64,000 bases of DNA from Hymenopellis radicata. Taxonomy: Eukaryota; Basidiomycota; Agaricomycetes; Agaricales; Physalacriaceae. The first letter of the stretch is position 1; every line of letters begins with the position of its first letter. Below, piece by piece: positions 40,425-50,827 of the stretch. A program made the position numbers and the translations under genes. The notes under the pieces were generated by a model that ran no database searches, was not told the origin of the DNA, and worked only from the letters and a program-made list of their open reading frames with translations. The DNA lies in contig JADNRX010000247.1 of NCBI GenBank assembly GCA_015501595.1, positions 18,551-82,550 of the forward strand, in the 5' to 3' direction.

Positions 40425-42100
40425 TCATTGGGTTTGACTTCCTCCCCTTCCGAGTGGACTTCCTCTCCTCCGGAGTGAACTTCCTCTCCTTCTGAGTACT
40501 AAGTACACGCAGTTTGGTGTATCCGGATCTAATTTCGAAACTTTGAGTATATTAACACTACTGCTCATCATCAGCCTTAACTTCTCCCCCTTCTGAATCG
40601 ACCTTGTTCCCTTCTGAGTCGACTTCCTCTCCTTCCAAGTTGTCCTCTTCTCCTTCCGGGTCAACCTGCTCTCCTTCCGAGGCGACTTCCCTCCTTTCGA
40701 GTTACCTTCTTCGACAACGTTCGATGGACGGCGGAAGTCGACGATCAGACAAACATAACCGTATATGAAAGTCGCCGAATGTTCGTTTCCGTAGTGCACA
40801 AATGTCGAACTCGCCGCATTGTTGGTTGTTCCTTCCCTCACCCAGAGAACTCGAGCGTTTGCCCCTTTCTTTTCGCCATTGTCGCTCCCGTCATGCTCAT
40901 CCTCTCCTTCGGTGTCATAGTCACTATCAGGAAAATCAATGTCGCCATTCTCTTGAATATACGTGTCGTCGTCGGAATATTCGCCACCATAGTCATCGCG
41001 GACGAATGACCTGCACAGATAGGTAGAGCCTGCGTCATCGTCGAACTCGTAGAAGACTCTCAGCATAACCTTTAGCCCAAGTTCCCGACATGCACCATAG
41101 ATAAGGGCATCAGTGCCTTTCAAATAGCGCCACAGACTGGAAACCTGGTGTCCCACCGACACGTCATGTTTCAGAGGGTAGGAATGCGATAGATTAAAGG
41201 CAAGGCGACCACCTTTGGGAAGGAAAGTGGTGTCATCCAAGAGCTGTTGAAAGCCGTCCTTGATCGTCTGATCCTTCCCTTGCGACGTAATGATGGGGGC
41301 TACGACGGTGGCCATATCATCAAAGTACAGATTATATGTCAGAGTGACACGCGAACCGGAAACGACGGGAGTGACTTCGTGCTCGAGATCGCTGTAAAAA
41401 GCGACGTATGTGACCTTAGGAGCCTCGGGTGTGGCGGAAGCGAGAAGTCGGGCAGCGTCGAATGTCCACTCAACGTCTCCATCGCGAAGGATCAATGTCC
41501 CTCCTTCATGGGGAGTAGGGAAGACAATGACAAGAGAGCCAAACATGTTTTCGGCGCGAGGAGTATCCTGATGGGGTTTGAAGAAACCGCCTTTGTCTTC
41601 AATCAACCTCGTCAGTCGGAATCGCTCCATATAAAGATGAAAGAGGACTAACCATATATATTGAGCTTGTAACGCTCTGCGCGCACAGCGCGCTTGAGCG
41701 ACACCGTCATGTCTACAAGATCCTGAGAGACCTTGTTGAGAATGGGAGTACCGGCCAAGTCGAAGACCGTGCTGAATTGCGACACGTCAAGCTTGTGTGC
41801 TTTACGATAGGTGTCGTCTAAAACGGTCTCGTTACCGCGACCAAATGGCGCCGCATCAGAGAAAGAGATGAGCCGCGATAGCTCGTCTTCTGTAGCTGTA
41901 GCCAAGTTGAGATAGCTGGCGAAGTGAGCAAGCGAGTAGCAAGAGATCAAATGGGAGGCTTACTGCGAAACAGTGTCCTTGTCAGCAGTACGGTCTCGAT
42001 AGTACAGTCCGCATTGCTCTGTGCTAATTTCACAGATACCACTGGTGTACGACTCTTTGGTTAAAGCGGAGCAGATTACCTTGAAGGCGGGATGAGACAT
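40425..42100 (-). CDS. 2OG-Fe(II) oxygenase-like protein, copy 1
   Basis: A basidiomycete protein with a prolyl-hydroxylase-like 2-oxoglutarate/iron oxygenase core. Exon 1 gives MSHPAFKVICSALTKESYTS and TEQCGLYYRDRTADKDTVSH. After an intron with a GTAAGC donor come YLNLATATEDELSRL, FGRGNETVLDDTYRKAHKLD and RAVRAERYKLNIYG. The core follows: DKGGFFKPHQDTPRAENMFG (iron ligands His and Asp in HQD), SLVIVFPTPHEGGTLILRDG, AFYSDLEHEVTPVVSGSRVT (second His) and LTYNLYFDD. From about 40720 the annotated frame turns into a basic repeat ending at 40425. One base over, the same DNA encodes an acidic tail (EGEEVDS-type repeats, stop 40558-40560) like copy 2's acidic end, so a frameshift near 40710 is likely. 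Confidence 0.8.
40430..40710. repeat. 21-base repeat encoding EGEEVDS-like units
   Basis: Units close to GAAGGAGAGGAAGTCGACTCA (minus strand, 21 bases) recur about seven times in two blocks, at 40593-40700 and 40435-40500. Read in the acidic frame they encode EGEQVDP, EGEEDNL, EGEEVDS and EGEEVHS. The second block lies beyond the acidic stop at 40558, so the array may have been split by sequence change. Confidence 0.6.
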
Positions 42101-42239
42101 GATGGCAAGGTCGTAGTGGTTCGATCTCAAAGGGAAGCGTCTTTTATGTGGTCTCGCTCCGAAAGCTAGACAGACCCACGGAGATTTCAGGTAGCGAGTC
42201 ATCGATTTCCCACAGAAGATGGACCCACATTACGTGAAG
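42101..42239 (-). promoter_or_regulatory. promoter of oxygenase copy 1, duplicated at 63520-63668
   Basis: Upstream DNA shared with the second copy, including GGTAGCGAGTCATCGATTTC and GATGGACCCACATTACGTG. The duplication therefore carried the promoter. The TATA-like element is degraded here (minus-strand CCACATAAAAG) compared with GGATATAAAAG in copy 2. Confidence 0.6.
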
Positions 42240-43392
42240 GAGGCAGGAGGGCGCTTCTGGCGATTCATTGATAAGGTTCTAGTGATCAGCGGAGATGAAG
42301 AGCAACAGCCAGTAAGACTCTTCGTGTGGCAAGTGGTGAGTCAGACAGAGAGGGCTCGGACGGCCTGAAGCAAAAAGCGTCTCCTGATAAGCGCCATTCT
42401 AGCAAAATTCTTGTGAGTCATCAAAAGGATGGGTTGAGCGTCGGTTAAAGGTAGCTAAAGCGCGCGAAGCGATATGTGACTCAGAAAGGTCAAGTCGCCA
42501 TCCCAGACATACCGGTACCGCCTCTTCGCCATCAAACCTCTGACCCTGTTTAGATTCAAGCCTTAATTCAGAATCTGGAGCGATGAAGTGCTTGCCTGAC
42601 GCCTTACCTAAAAAAGTTGAGCTGACCCAGCGGCGTAGGTACCGTTAGCGATTCCCAAAGCGGAGATCCAAAGCGGTCCGATCCTCCGCCTCTTTTTCGT
42701 TGACCACAACCACTACGATGAAGGAATTATAGCAGTCCAACCATGACATGAGCGTTCGGCTGTCTCGAAATTGTCATCATACGGTGAGCTCACTTGCGCG
42801 AGCGATTTTTACAATGGCATTGAACTCAGTCTTTCCGACGTAGCGTTTCGCTATGTAATCCACTACAATTTGTTAATATGTTCAACTTGTTTCCTACTTC
42901 CTACCCTTGCGGACAGACGTCAGACGAAGGCCTGAATACCCTTGAACCGACAACCTGCGGCCAACATCGATGAAATTTCCGACCCGAGCGCCGTTGTATG
43001 CCGCATGAAGGATACCCTAATCGAGCCTTTGATTGGCCTTGTTCGGCTTCCGTCATCTCGCTTGGAGTTGTAAGTCCAACTAGTTGGTTCTTGTGTTTGC
43101 CTTAACGTAAGAATATTAGAACAACAGCGGTCATTGTACTACAATCGGAGGACTGTACCCGACGCACGCGCTCTTGTCCGGCGACTCTCTGAAACCCACG
43201 CGTCGCCGTAAATGGTCTACTATGGCACAAGGTTGCTTCTGTGGGTCCTTTGGCGAACGTAAACAATGTTGTTTTCCCTGCCTATAAAACCTCTCTTGAT
43301 GCATCTGCAACTATCTTCTTGACGCGCTTTCCCTTTCTCATTCGCAGGCCGACTGAGCACTATTCTATCCCTCCCTTTAATTTAACCCGAAT
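42240..43392. other. intergenic region
   Basis: About 1.15 kb with no recognisable gene. The part nearest 43393 is the promoter of the next gene; a TATA-like CCTATAAAACC lies at about 43280. Confidence 0.4.
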
Positions 43393-44915
43393 ATGGACAA
43401 TCTTAATCCTCTTCATGAACGCGATGACGACGAGGCCTTGGTGAGTGCACATCGTTACACTGGATATATCCTCATCTTGACTACTTGGCCAGGTCCAGCA
43501 CAGCCTTTGATGTCTCCAACGAATCTACCACACTCTTTCTCCCCACGAACGCGGTAAGTTTCCCAATATAATACTTGGAGGTATAAGGTTGTTGACGTAT
43601 TGCGCCTATAGCGACAGTGATTGGGCTTTCTATCAGTCTCAACCTGAGTTCCAGGCCAACTTCAACAGCAATACAGTCAATTATCCTCACATCTCGCAAG
43701 CCGGGAGCTCTCGGATGGGGCGCGCTGATCTGGGTTTTGGTGCACTGGCCATTGCTAGCCCTGAATATAGTGACAGCCATGCTGATGTCAACTTGTCTCC
43801 GCTGCACTCTGATATGTTTAATGGTGATTTTGGACAGTCGATGTTCGACGCCAACGTACGTTCTCCCCGAGTTCACATGAGCCGTTCACTGAGCCGGCTT
43901 TAGCCCGAATACCAGACAGATACAACTTCTTTCCAGCCAACTGCTCGTTCTCGACTATTCTCTGAGAATTTCCTTTCATCCGACTCCGGTTTGCTGCCTG
44001 CATATAACGGCGGTGATTCAGGTTCGACGTCTCACGAACCAGACAGAACTTTTGACTCTTGGGGTCACATTTATGGTCAACCATCTTCGATGACGCCCCT
44101 GCACAGGCCGCTGCGCAGGAATTGTGGCCGTACACTGCAGTATCTGCCAACGCATTCCAAGGCACTTTTGATCATCATCTAAATTATCTTGGAAATGTAG
44201 AGCACGACCTACCCGTCCTTCCAAACTCCTCGGTGTACGCAGATTGGCAGGAGCCCATGGATGAATTGCCCATAGTAAGCACTTTGTCTTGGATTTTGGC
44301 CGCGGATATGACCATTATTGGTAGACGCCTACCTCGCTCAACTCTGAACGTTCCGTCTTGCGGAGCAGCCTTCCAGAGGTATCTTATCATGACTCTAACA
44401 CTGACGCCCCCTCTCTGTACGTCCACTCTCTACGAAAAAGATGGTAGCTTACCCGTCGCTCGTATCGTAGCCCTTACGCGGCCGAGAATTTACCAGCAGC
44501 GGCTGGTCCGAGCACTCCCTCTACGTCTCTCGCAGGATCAATCGTCGAGTGGTCTCAACACGCGCCTGATCAATCAACGATATCGTATCCCTGGGGCACC
44601 GATGGATCATCGCTGGCTTCCAATAGCCCGCGTAGAATTGTCTTACTAACACCAAGCTACTACGAGGTACACGGCCGTTTAACCTATTCTCTAAAGCTTC
44701 TCACGGATTCATTTTTCTAACAGTCACCGTCGCCTCAAGCAGAAACATCATCACCCCAATCCAGCGACGTCGCAAGACACTCATCTCCTCTGCGCCGATT
44801 TAAAGGGCGCGTCTGCGACCAGTGTCGTCGTGGTCACATAGGCTGTCCCGACAGGCCTCGACAACCGTGTGCAACATGTCGGACGAGAGGTATTGAATGC
44901 ACATATAATGACTAA
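43393..44915 (+). CDS. Zn2Cys6-type protein with the zinc cluster at its C-terminus
   Basis: MDNLNPLHERDDDEALV opens a Ser/Asp-rich protein built of several short exons: SDSDWAFYQSQPEFQANFNS, ALAIASPEYSDSHADVNLSP, QPTARSRLFSENFLSSDSGL, NAFQGTFDHHLNYLGNVEHD, AGSIVEWSQHAPDQSTISYP. The last exon gives FKGRVCDQCRRGHIGCPDRP then RQPCATCRTRGIECTYND and stop. This is C-x2-C-x6-C-x7-C-x2-C-x6-C, a full binuclear zinc cluster in the last 40 residues. Splices at about 44276, 44417 and 44668 keep frame. One join near 44070-44105 does not: the frames before and after differ by one base and no good intron fixes this. No fungal-specific transcription factor middle domain is seen. Probably nuclear and DNA-binding (inference). 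Confidence 0.65.
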
Positions 44916-45157
44916 TAAACTACAAGAACCACGATAAAGACTACGCTCTAGCTCGTTTGCTGACGCCGCATGGTATTAAGTGTAGTTCTTGTCCATGTTA
45001 CCTTTACCTTAGAAGTTGATGATACGTACTTACCTTATAATTCTACATACACCTTTCCTCTAGTCTTCTCTAATTCGGGAATTCTGTTGCAGCAATAAAA
45101 CTTCCAAACGTACAGCCTCAAAAAACTCGGATTTACTGGGGGTAAAGGAAAGGCACC
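44916..45157. other. spacer before tRNA
   Basis: AT-rich spacer containing the 3' region of the zinc-cluster gene and the upstream side of the tRNA gene. No gene seen. Confidence 0.3.
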
Positions 45158-45260
45158 GCCTCCTTGGCTCAGTTGGCTAGAGCGCCAGTCTCATACTTTC
45201 TGTATGACCAAGAAATCTTGGGCAATCTGGAGGTCGCAAGTTCGAGCCTTGCAGGGGGCA
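45158..45260 (+). tRNA. tRNA-Met (CAT), elongator type, with a 29-nt intron
   Basis: The acceptor stem GCCTCCT pairs with AGGGGGC (one T-G pair) and ends in discriminator A. D arm GGCTCAGTTGGCTAGAGC; anticodon arm CCAGT-CTCATA / A-TCTGG with anticodon CAT; T arm GCAAGTTCGAGCCTTGC. A 29-base intron sits one base 3' of the anticodon, the canonical tRNA intron position, starting CTTTCTGTATGACC. The intact T-psi-C loop and all stems argue for a working gene. A CAT anticodon with elongator-like stems fits tRNA-Met(e), not the initiator. Confidence 0.9.
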
Positions 45261-45943
45261 TAACTGCGCGGTGAATAACACCCTTTTTGCAAGGGGGCAT
45301 TTGGTTAGGGTGGCGCAGTAAATCTCCTAGGGTAAACCTCCCGGGGCCGGGGGGAGTCTGAACACGACCACGTCACCACGATGCGCAATTGCCAATCTCG
45401 CTTTCCGATTGTCTGTCTGTCGCCACATGAGTCCACAGTCCGCTTGTCGCCGAATGTCTTTGCCTGGAATCCTGAGTACTTAGTTGTCTGTTACAGCAGC
45501 GCTACAGTCTCATCCAGCAATCGAGACACCAGCGTCAAGCTTGTGGTGATCAAGTCAAAACCATCTCTGGCTCAGCCAGGCAACTGAACAAGAGTGCGGT
45601 GGTCTACCGTGATGTGCCCATCCCGGTACGTTCTATATCACTGACAGCTGCTGACTGTAAGTTCGTCCCAGCCCTCTTCTTCCACCTGCCACTGTAGTAA
45701 TATACTCATTCATAGTGTGAAGTATGATACCCACTCATGCGTTGTACGACTCGGATGGACCGCCGCCTTTCACTGCTGACTCTGCTCCTCGTCCTTCCGT
45801 GTTTTTGCAGATGGTCGCGACTGCGTGAGGTCAAGTTACTCTGCACCTACAAACACTAATCTGTTCCGTCTATGACATTCGTATAACATTGATGTACACA
45901 ACAAACAGGACGTCCACGAAATGTGCTCTATTTGTCCGTCAAT
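45261..45943. other. spacer after tRNA
   Basis: About 680 bases. A GC-rich near-palindrome (CCTCCCGGGGCCGGGGGGAG) lies near 45337. One 68-codon frame (45381) has no recognisable features. Confidence 0.4.
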
Positions 45944-46657
45944 TCACTTCGGAAGCGGTCCTAGATTCAAACGCTTAATTCGCTGAGAAGTCGGAGGAAG
46001 TCAAGGTGTAAGCTTACCTGGACAGGTTCCTTCAAACTGCTGCGCGCCCTCGCGGACTATGACGGCGTCCAAAGAACTGCCTCGAATCCTGCCCATGTAT
46101 TCCAGCTGTTCACCACATCGTCCGCGCAATACGTAGTGAACATATGGACGAGGGTGGCGGCGCCCTCACAGATGCTAATCAACCGGAGTTCTTCGAGGTA
46201 TGAGTGGTACGTGGAGACCTTCCCTCCGCTGGGATTAGGGAATTGGATAGGCATTTGAGTCACGTAACCAATCATAGCTTCCGCATCATCCTTGAAGACT
46301 CGCACAAGTTTTTCGTGAAATTCATAACCCTCGAGGACCCCGCGGCGAGTGGCACCCACGGTGTTGTCTTCGCCAACATTCGTAGTATTAGTCTGAGTCT
46401 GAAATGCGGGCAATTAGTAATAATATGAGGAGAACGGTACGAAAATGTACTCACATACCACTCAGCGTGTTGGAAGGATCCAGTTAGGTTGTACATTCTA
46501 TCGAAGGGTACGGTGTATTGGCCTTCCGTCACCACAACGCCCGGATAGTAGCCTTCGGGCACTTTGGGTCGAAGTCCTTGCTATGATGGGATCCTGCGAA
46601 TGCGACCTTGCATCCAAGGAGGATACCGACGAGCAGGGAGGGCAGGCGATGGAACAT
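45944..46657 (-). pseudogene. small secreted protein array, copy A (frameshifted)
   Basis: Same three-exon plan as copies B and E: signal peptide exon (MFHRLPSLLVGILLGCKVAF), main exon (NTVGATRRGVLEGYEFHEKL, ELRLISICEGAATLVHMFTT), tiny last exon (PGPLPK-type). One base is missing in KCPEGYYPG (about 46560, GGGCAC where E has GGGACAC) and one in WGRFRR (about 46099, GGG for GGGG). Each shifts the frame. A good TATATA lies about 42 bases upstream of the start. Confidence 0.75.
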
Positions 46658-46924
46658 TTCTGAGGACTGTTGGCAATGGCGGCACAACCTGATAGCCTTA
46701 TATATTGTGCACCGTCGGGCGAAAGACGCGGCCGAGCGCAATGGACACAAGGAGGTGCCGAGGGCTCTCCCCGGCTTGCTAACTGTATTGGGTTAAGACC
46801 GAGCTTCTCGAGCCTCACACAGAGAATCCTGCTCGCAGATCCGCTTTGGCGCTGTCTTTATGCGGTCGACCTTGGCCGACTAAGACATTGAGAAAACACT
46901 TGACCCGAGCTCGATGCAGTGTGG

Positions 46925-47300
46925 CGTTGCACTATGATAGATATAAAAATACATCAAAGCTGCGCGAATTCATGGTCTCACCTCTTTGACGATAGGAAAG
47001 TAGCTTTGAGTACGCTTTCTGGTCCTTGACTTGCGTCTTGCACGAACGCCTGACATTTTGTTACTACTGATTCGGGAACGAATAGTTTGAAGATCTGCCT
47101 CCTGTAATGGATGAGACAGACGCGCATCGAGGTACTGGAGCGCATGCTTACAGGCACAGCAGTCCTTCCGGGATCTGTTTACGAGGCGTTGAATAAGCGG
47201 GTTCAAGCTTCTTTGGCCTTCTCGTCGCGACGAATCAAAGCATCGAACATTGATGTACAGTACAGAACAGTCGTAAAACATAATTCTTTTGTCCGTCAAA
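46925..47300. other. spacer with duplicated flank of the array
   Basis: The stretch 47105-47340, downstream of copy B, is nearly identical to 49625-49870, downstream of copy E (shared: GAGACAGACGCGC, GGAGCGCATGCTTACAGGCAC, GGATCTGTTTACGAGGCGTT). No gene is seen. It marks the unit boundary of the tandem duplication. Confidence 0.55.
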
Positions 47301-47301
47301 C

Positions 47302-48023
47302 TCACTTCGGAAGCGGTCCTACATTAGAACTTGAATGCTCAAATCAGCTAAAAGTCGGACTAAGGCAGAGATGCAAGCTCACCTGGACATGTCCCTTCAA
47401 ACTCCTGCGCACCCTCGCCGACTATCACGGCGTTCAAAAGGGTGCGTCGAAACCTGCCCCATGTATCCCAGCTGTTCACCACATTGTCCGCGCAATATGT
47501 ACTGAACATATGGACGAGGGTGGCGGTGCCCTCACAGATACTAATCAACCGGAGTTCTTCGATGTATGATGGGAACGTGGAAATCCTCCCTCCGCTGGGA
47601 TCAGGGAATTGGGCAGGGATCACATTCACGTAAGCAATCATAGCTTCCGCATCATCCTTGAAGACTCGAACAAGTCTCTCCTCAAACGAGAAACCTCCTA
47701 GGAGTCCTTGCCGAGTGGCACCCACGGTGTTGTCTTCGCCAACGTTCGTAGTATTAGTCTGAGTCTGAAATGTGGAACATAACCGATTAAATGACTGAGG
47801 AGGACGAGAAAGACGGTGCACTCACATACCACTCAGCGTGGAAAAATGACCCTGTAATGTTGAACATCCTCCCGAAGGGGACGGTGTATTGGCCTTCCGT
47901 CACCACGTTGCCCGGAAAGTAGCCTTCGGTGCACTTTGGGTCGAAGTCCTGGTCAGAGCCGGCGGATGCGATCGTGCATCCAAGAAGGATACCGACAAGT
48001 AGGGAGGGAACGCGATGGAACAT
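47302..48023 (-). CDS. small secreted Cys-containing protein, copy B (intact)
   Basis: Three exons, 47826-48023, 47383-47764 and 47302-47318, encode 198 residues. The signal peptide MFHRVPSLLVGILLGCTIAS leads to DFDPKCTEGYFPGNVVTEGQ and YTVPFGRMFNITGSFFHAEW. The main exon has NTTNVGEDNTVGATRQGLLG, RLVRVFKDDAEAMIAYV, FPDPSGGRISTFPSYIEELR, LISICEGTATLVHMFSTYCA, DNVVNSWDTWGRFRRTLLNA and EGAQEFEGTCP. The 17-base last exon encodes PLPK after the split Gly, then stop. All splice sites match copy E. No frame defects. Family not recognised; the small size, secretion signal and clustered cysteines make a secreted effector-like or structural role possible (inference). The TATA position reads CATATCTA, degraded compared with copies A and F. 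Confidence 0.75.
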
Positions 48024-48309
48024 TTCTGGAGACCTTTTGTAAGGGAAGCGCAGTAATAGTCTGATAGCCTAGATATGGCGCAACGTCGGGGGACAGATGC
48101 AGCTAAGCAGCAAGAGGATGGGTGGCGCTGAGGGTTCTACGACTTCAGGACTCTCTTTTATACTTCACGCGGTCCAGCTCTGCCGACCAAAGAGTTCCTG
48201 GCACTCGACGTACGATCTGGAAATGAGAAACGTGCACCTCACCGTTCGTCAACTAAATCAGTCCTACATGTGAACGCTCAGGCTAGCTGGGATGGGAGTT
48301 GACGTAGAA

Positions 48310-48892
48310 GCTCACCGTGTAGACATGTTCCTTTGAACTCCTGCGCCCTCGCCGACAATAACGGCGTTCAAGACAGAGTGCCGAAACCTGTCCCATGCAC
48401 CCCAATGTTCGCCATATCGTCCGCGCAATATGTAGCGAACATATGCACTGAGGGTGGCGGTGCCCTCACAAATACTAATCAATCGAAACTCTTCAAGGTA
48501 TGAGTGGTACGTGGAAACCTTCCCTCCGCTGGGATTAGGGAATTGGGCGGGCATAACGCGAAACCTTCTGTGGTTCCTTGCCGAGGTGCACCCACGGTGT
48601 TGTCCTTACCGTGGTTTGTACTATTGGCGAGAGTCTGAAATGCATTAACGATGACAGAGCGTGAGGATAAGGAAGACGGTATACGGACATACCACTCAGC
48701 ATGGTGGCAGGAGCCTGTCAGAATGTACATTCTCTCAAACTTAACGAGTACAGTGTATTGACCTTCCGTCACCGCGATGCCCGCAAGATGCCCGGGTAGT
48801 AGCCTTCAGGACATTTTGGGTCCAAGTCCTGGCAGTGCGACACCGCATGCAAGAAGGATCCCGACGAGTACGGATGACAGGCAATAGAACGT
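48310..48892 (-). pseudogene. small secreted protein array, copy C (decayed)
   Basis: Exon 1 begins with ACG where the others have ATG (48890-48892). It carries a frame change before PKCPEGYYPG and a short internal duplication (GGGCATCTTGCGGGCATCG, about 48778-48796). Exon 2 lacks about 60 bases that encode KLVRVFKDDAEAMI in the other copies, and then changes frame (FPNPSGGKVSTYHSYLEEFR is still readable). Confidence 0.75.
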
Positions 48893-49319
48893 GTCTGGGG
48901 ATCGCTTGCAACAGAGGCACAGTACTCTGGTAGACTGAGGTAATGTGCGAAGTCATTCGAAAGACGCAGCCAAGCAGAGTCGGTATAAGGTGATGATGAA
49001 CGGATACTCCGTCTCGAGGCCAAGCGAGCACGACTAAGTCCTATATTCGTATGAAAGTGGACCTAAATGCGCGCGACATGGTGGTATGAGAACGAGTAAC
49101 TGTGGTACGTAATGCACGAGCGTAATGGGTCAGTCTCCCATAAGGGGAATGCCCCTCAGGGTGTTAGGAGCGTCCCGTACTACGCGTTCGAGCGCCGCCG
49201 AGTAAAGAGCATTTTATGGCACGATGTATATAACAGAACAAACAAATGCGAAACATGCCGAAGGTAGCGCTATACGTGAATAGTCAGGCTAGCGCGGATG
49301 GAAGTCGACACGCAAACCC

Positions 49320-49632
49320 ACCCTGTGGATATGTTCCTTTAAAGTCCTGTGCGCCCTCCTTGACTATGATAGCGTCCACGGCACCGCGACGATACCTGTC
49401 CCATCCATCTCAAGCATGCACCATGTCGTCCGCACAGTATACAAGCTACATATGAATGAGAGTAGTAGTGCCCTCGCAGATGCTGATCAACCGCAGTTCT
49501 TCAGTGTATGAAGGGTAGTAGACCCCTCCGCTGGGATCAGGGAACTGGATAGGTATTTCGCCGACGTAGGCAATCATGGCCTCCGCATCATCCTTGAAGA
49601 CGCGGACAAGCCTTTCTTTGAACGGGAAACTG
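49320..49632 (-). pseudogene. small secreted protein array, copy D (truncated)
   Basis: Only exon 2 remains, from KERLVRVFKDDAEAMIAYVG onward, with in-frame stops after LIHM and in MVHA*DGW. Its upstream end joins directly to the downstream flank of copy E at about 49632, so exon 1 and the start of exon 2 were lost in the rearrangement. Confidence 0.7.
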
Positions 49633-49815
49633 AGACAGACGCGCGTCGAGGTATTGGAGCGCATGCTTACAGGCACAACAGCTCTTCCAGGATCTGTTTA
49701 CGAGGCGTTGAATAAGCGGACTGAAGCTTCTTGGGCCTTGTTGTCGCGACGAATCAAAGTATCGAACATTGATGTACCGTACAGAACAGTCGTGAAACAG
49801 ATTCGTTTGTCCGTC

Positions 49816-50527
49816 TCATTTCGGAAGCGGTCCTACATTAGAACGCTCAAATCAGCTAGAAGTCGGACTGAGGTTGAGATGCAAGCTCACCTGGACATGT
49901 CCCTTTAAACTCCTGCGCACCCTCGCCGACTATGACGGCGTTCAAAAGGGTGCGTCGAAACCTGCCCCATGCATCACAGCTGTTCACCACGTCGTCCGCG
50001 CAATATGAAGTGAACATATGGACGAGGGTGGCGTTGCCCTCACAGATACTAATCAACCGGAGTTCTTCAAGGTATGAGTGGTACGTGGAAACCCTCCCTC
50101 CACTTGGATTAGGGAATCGGAGAGGCGTTTGATTCATGTAACCAATCATAGCTTCCGCATCATCCTTGAAGACTCGCACAAGTTTTTCGTCAAATCCGTA
50201 ACCATCGAGGACCCCGCGGCGAGTGGCACCCACGGTGTTGTCTTCGCCATAGTTCGTAGTAGGCTGAATCTGAGATGCGGAAGTTTACGATTAAATGACA
50301 GAGGAGGACGAGAAAGACGGTGCACTCACATACCACTCAGCGTGGAAGAATGACCCTGTAAGGTTGTACATCCTCTCGAAGGGGACGGTGTATTGGCCTT
50401 CCGTCACCACGATGCCCGGATAGTAGCCTTCGGGACACTTTGGGTCAAAGTCCTTGTCGCAGCCGGCGAATGCGACCGTGCATCCAAGAAGGATACCGAC
50501 AAGTAGGGAGCGCAGGCGATGGAACAT
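49816..50527 (-). CDS. small secreted Cys-containing protein, copy E (intact)
   Basis: Exons 50330-50527, 49891-50269 and 49816-49832 encode 197 residues. The signal peptide is MFHRLRSLLVGILLGCTVAF, then AGCDKDFDPKCPEGYYPG and YTVPFERMYNLTGSFFHAEW. Exon 2 reads IQPTTNYGEDNTVGATRRGV, KLVRVFKDDAEAMIGYMNQT, FPNPSGGRVSTYHSYLEELR, LISICEGNATLVHMFTSYCA and DDVVNSCDAWGRFRRTLLNA, closing EFKGTCPGPLPK. It differs from copy B at many positions but keeps exon borders, cysteines of the CEG...YCA region and the last exon. As in B, the TATA position is degraded (CATATCTA). An alternative TATA-like TATAAAAG lies about 130 bases upstream. Family not recognised. Confidence 0.75.
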
Positions 50528-50827
50528 TTCTGGGGACCGTTTGCAAGGGAAGCGCAGTAGCCTAATAGCTTAGATATGGCGCAAAGTCGGGCGAAAGATG
50601 CAGCTAAGCAGAAAGAGGATGGGGTGGCGCTGGGGCTTCTACGACTTCAGGACTCTCTTTTATACTTCACGCGGACCAGCTCCGCCGACCAAAGAGTCTC
50701 CTGGCACTCGACGTACAATCTGAATGCAGAACATTCAAATGAGAAACGCGCTCCTCACCGTTCGTCGACTAAATCAGTCCTACATGTGAACGCTCAGGTT
50801 AGCTGGGATGGCAGTTGATATAGAAGC

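Noticed and set aside
45300..45370. GC-rich near-palindrome after the tRNA as a structured RNA or terminator
   Set aside because: Short and not tied to any gene end; RNA polymerase III needs only the T run after a tRNA.
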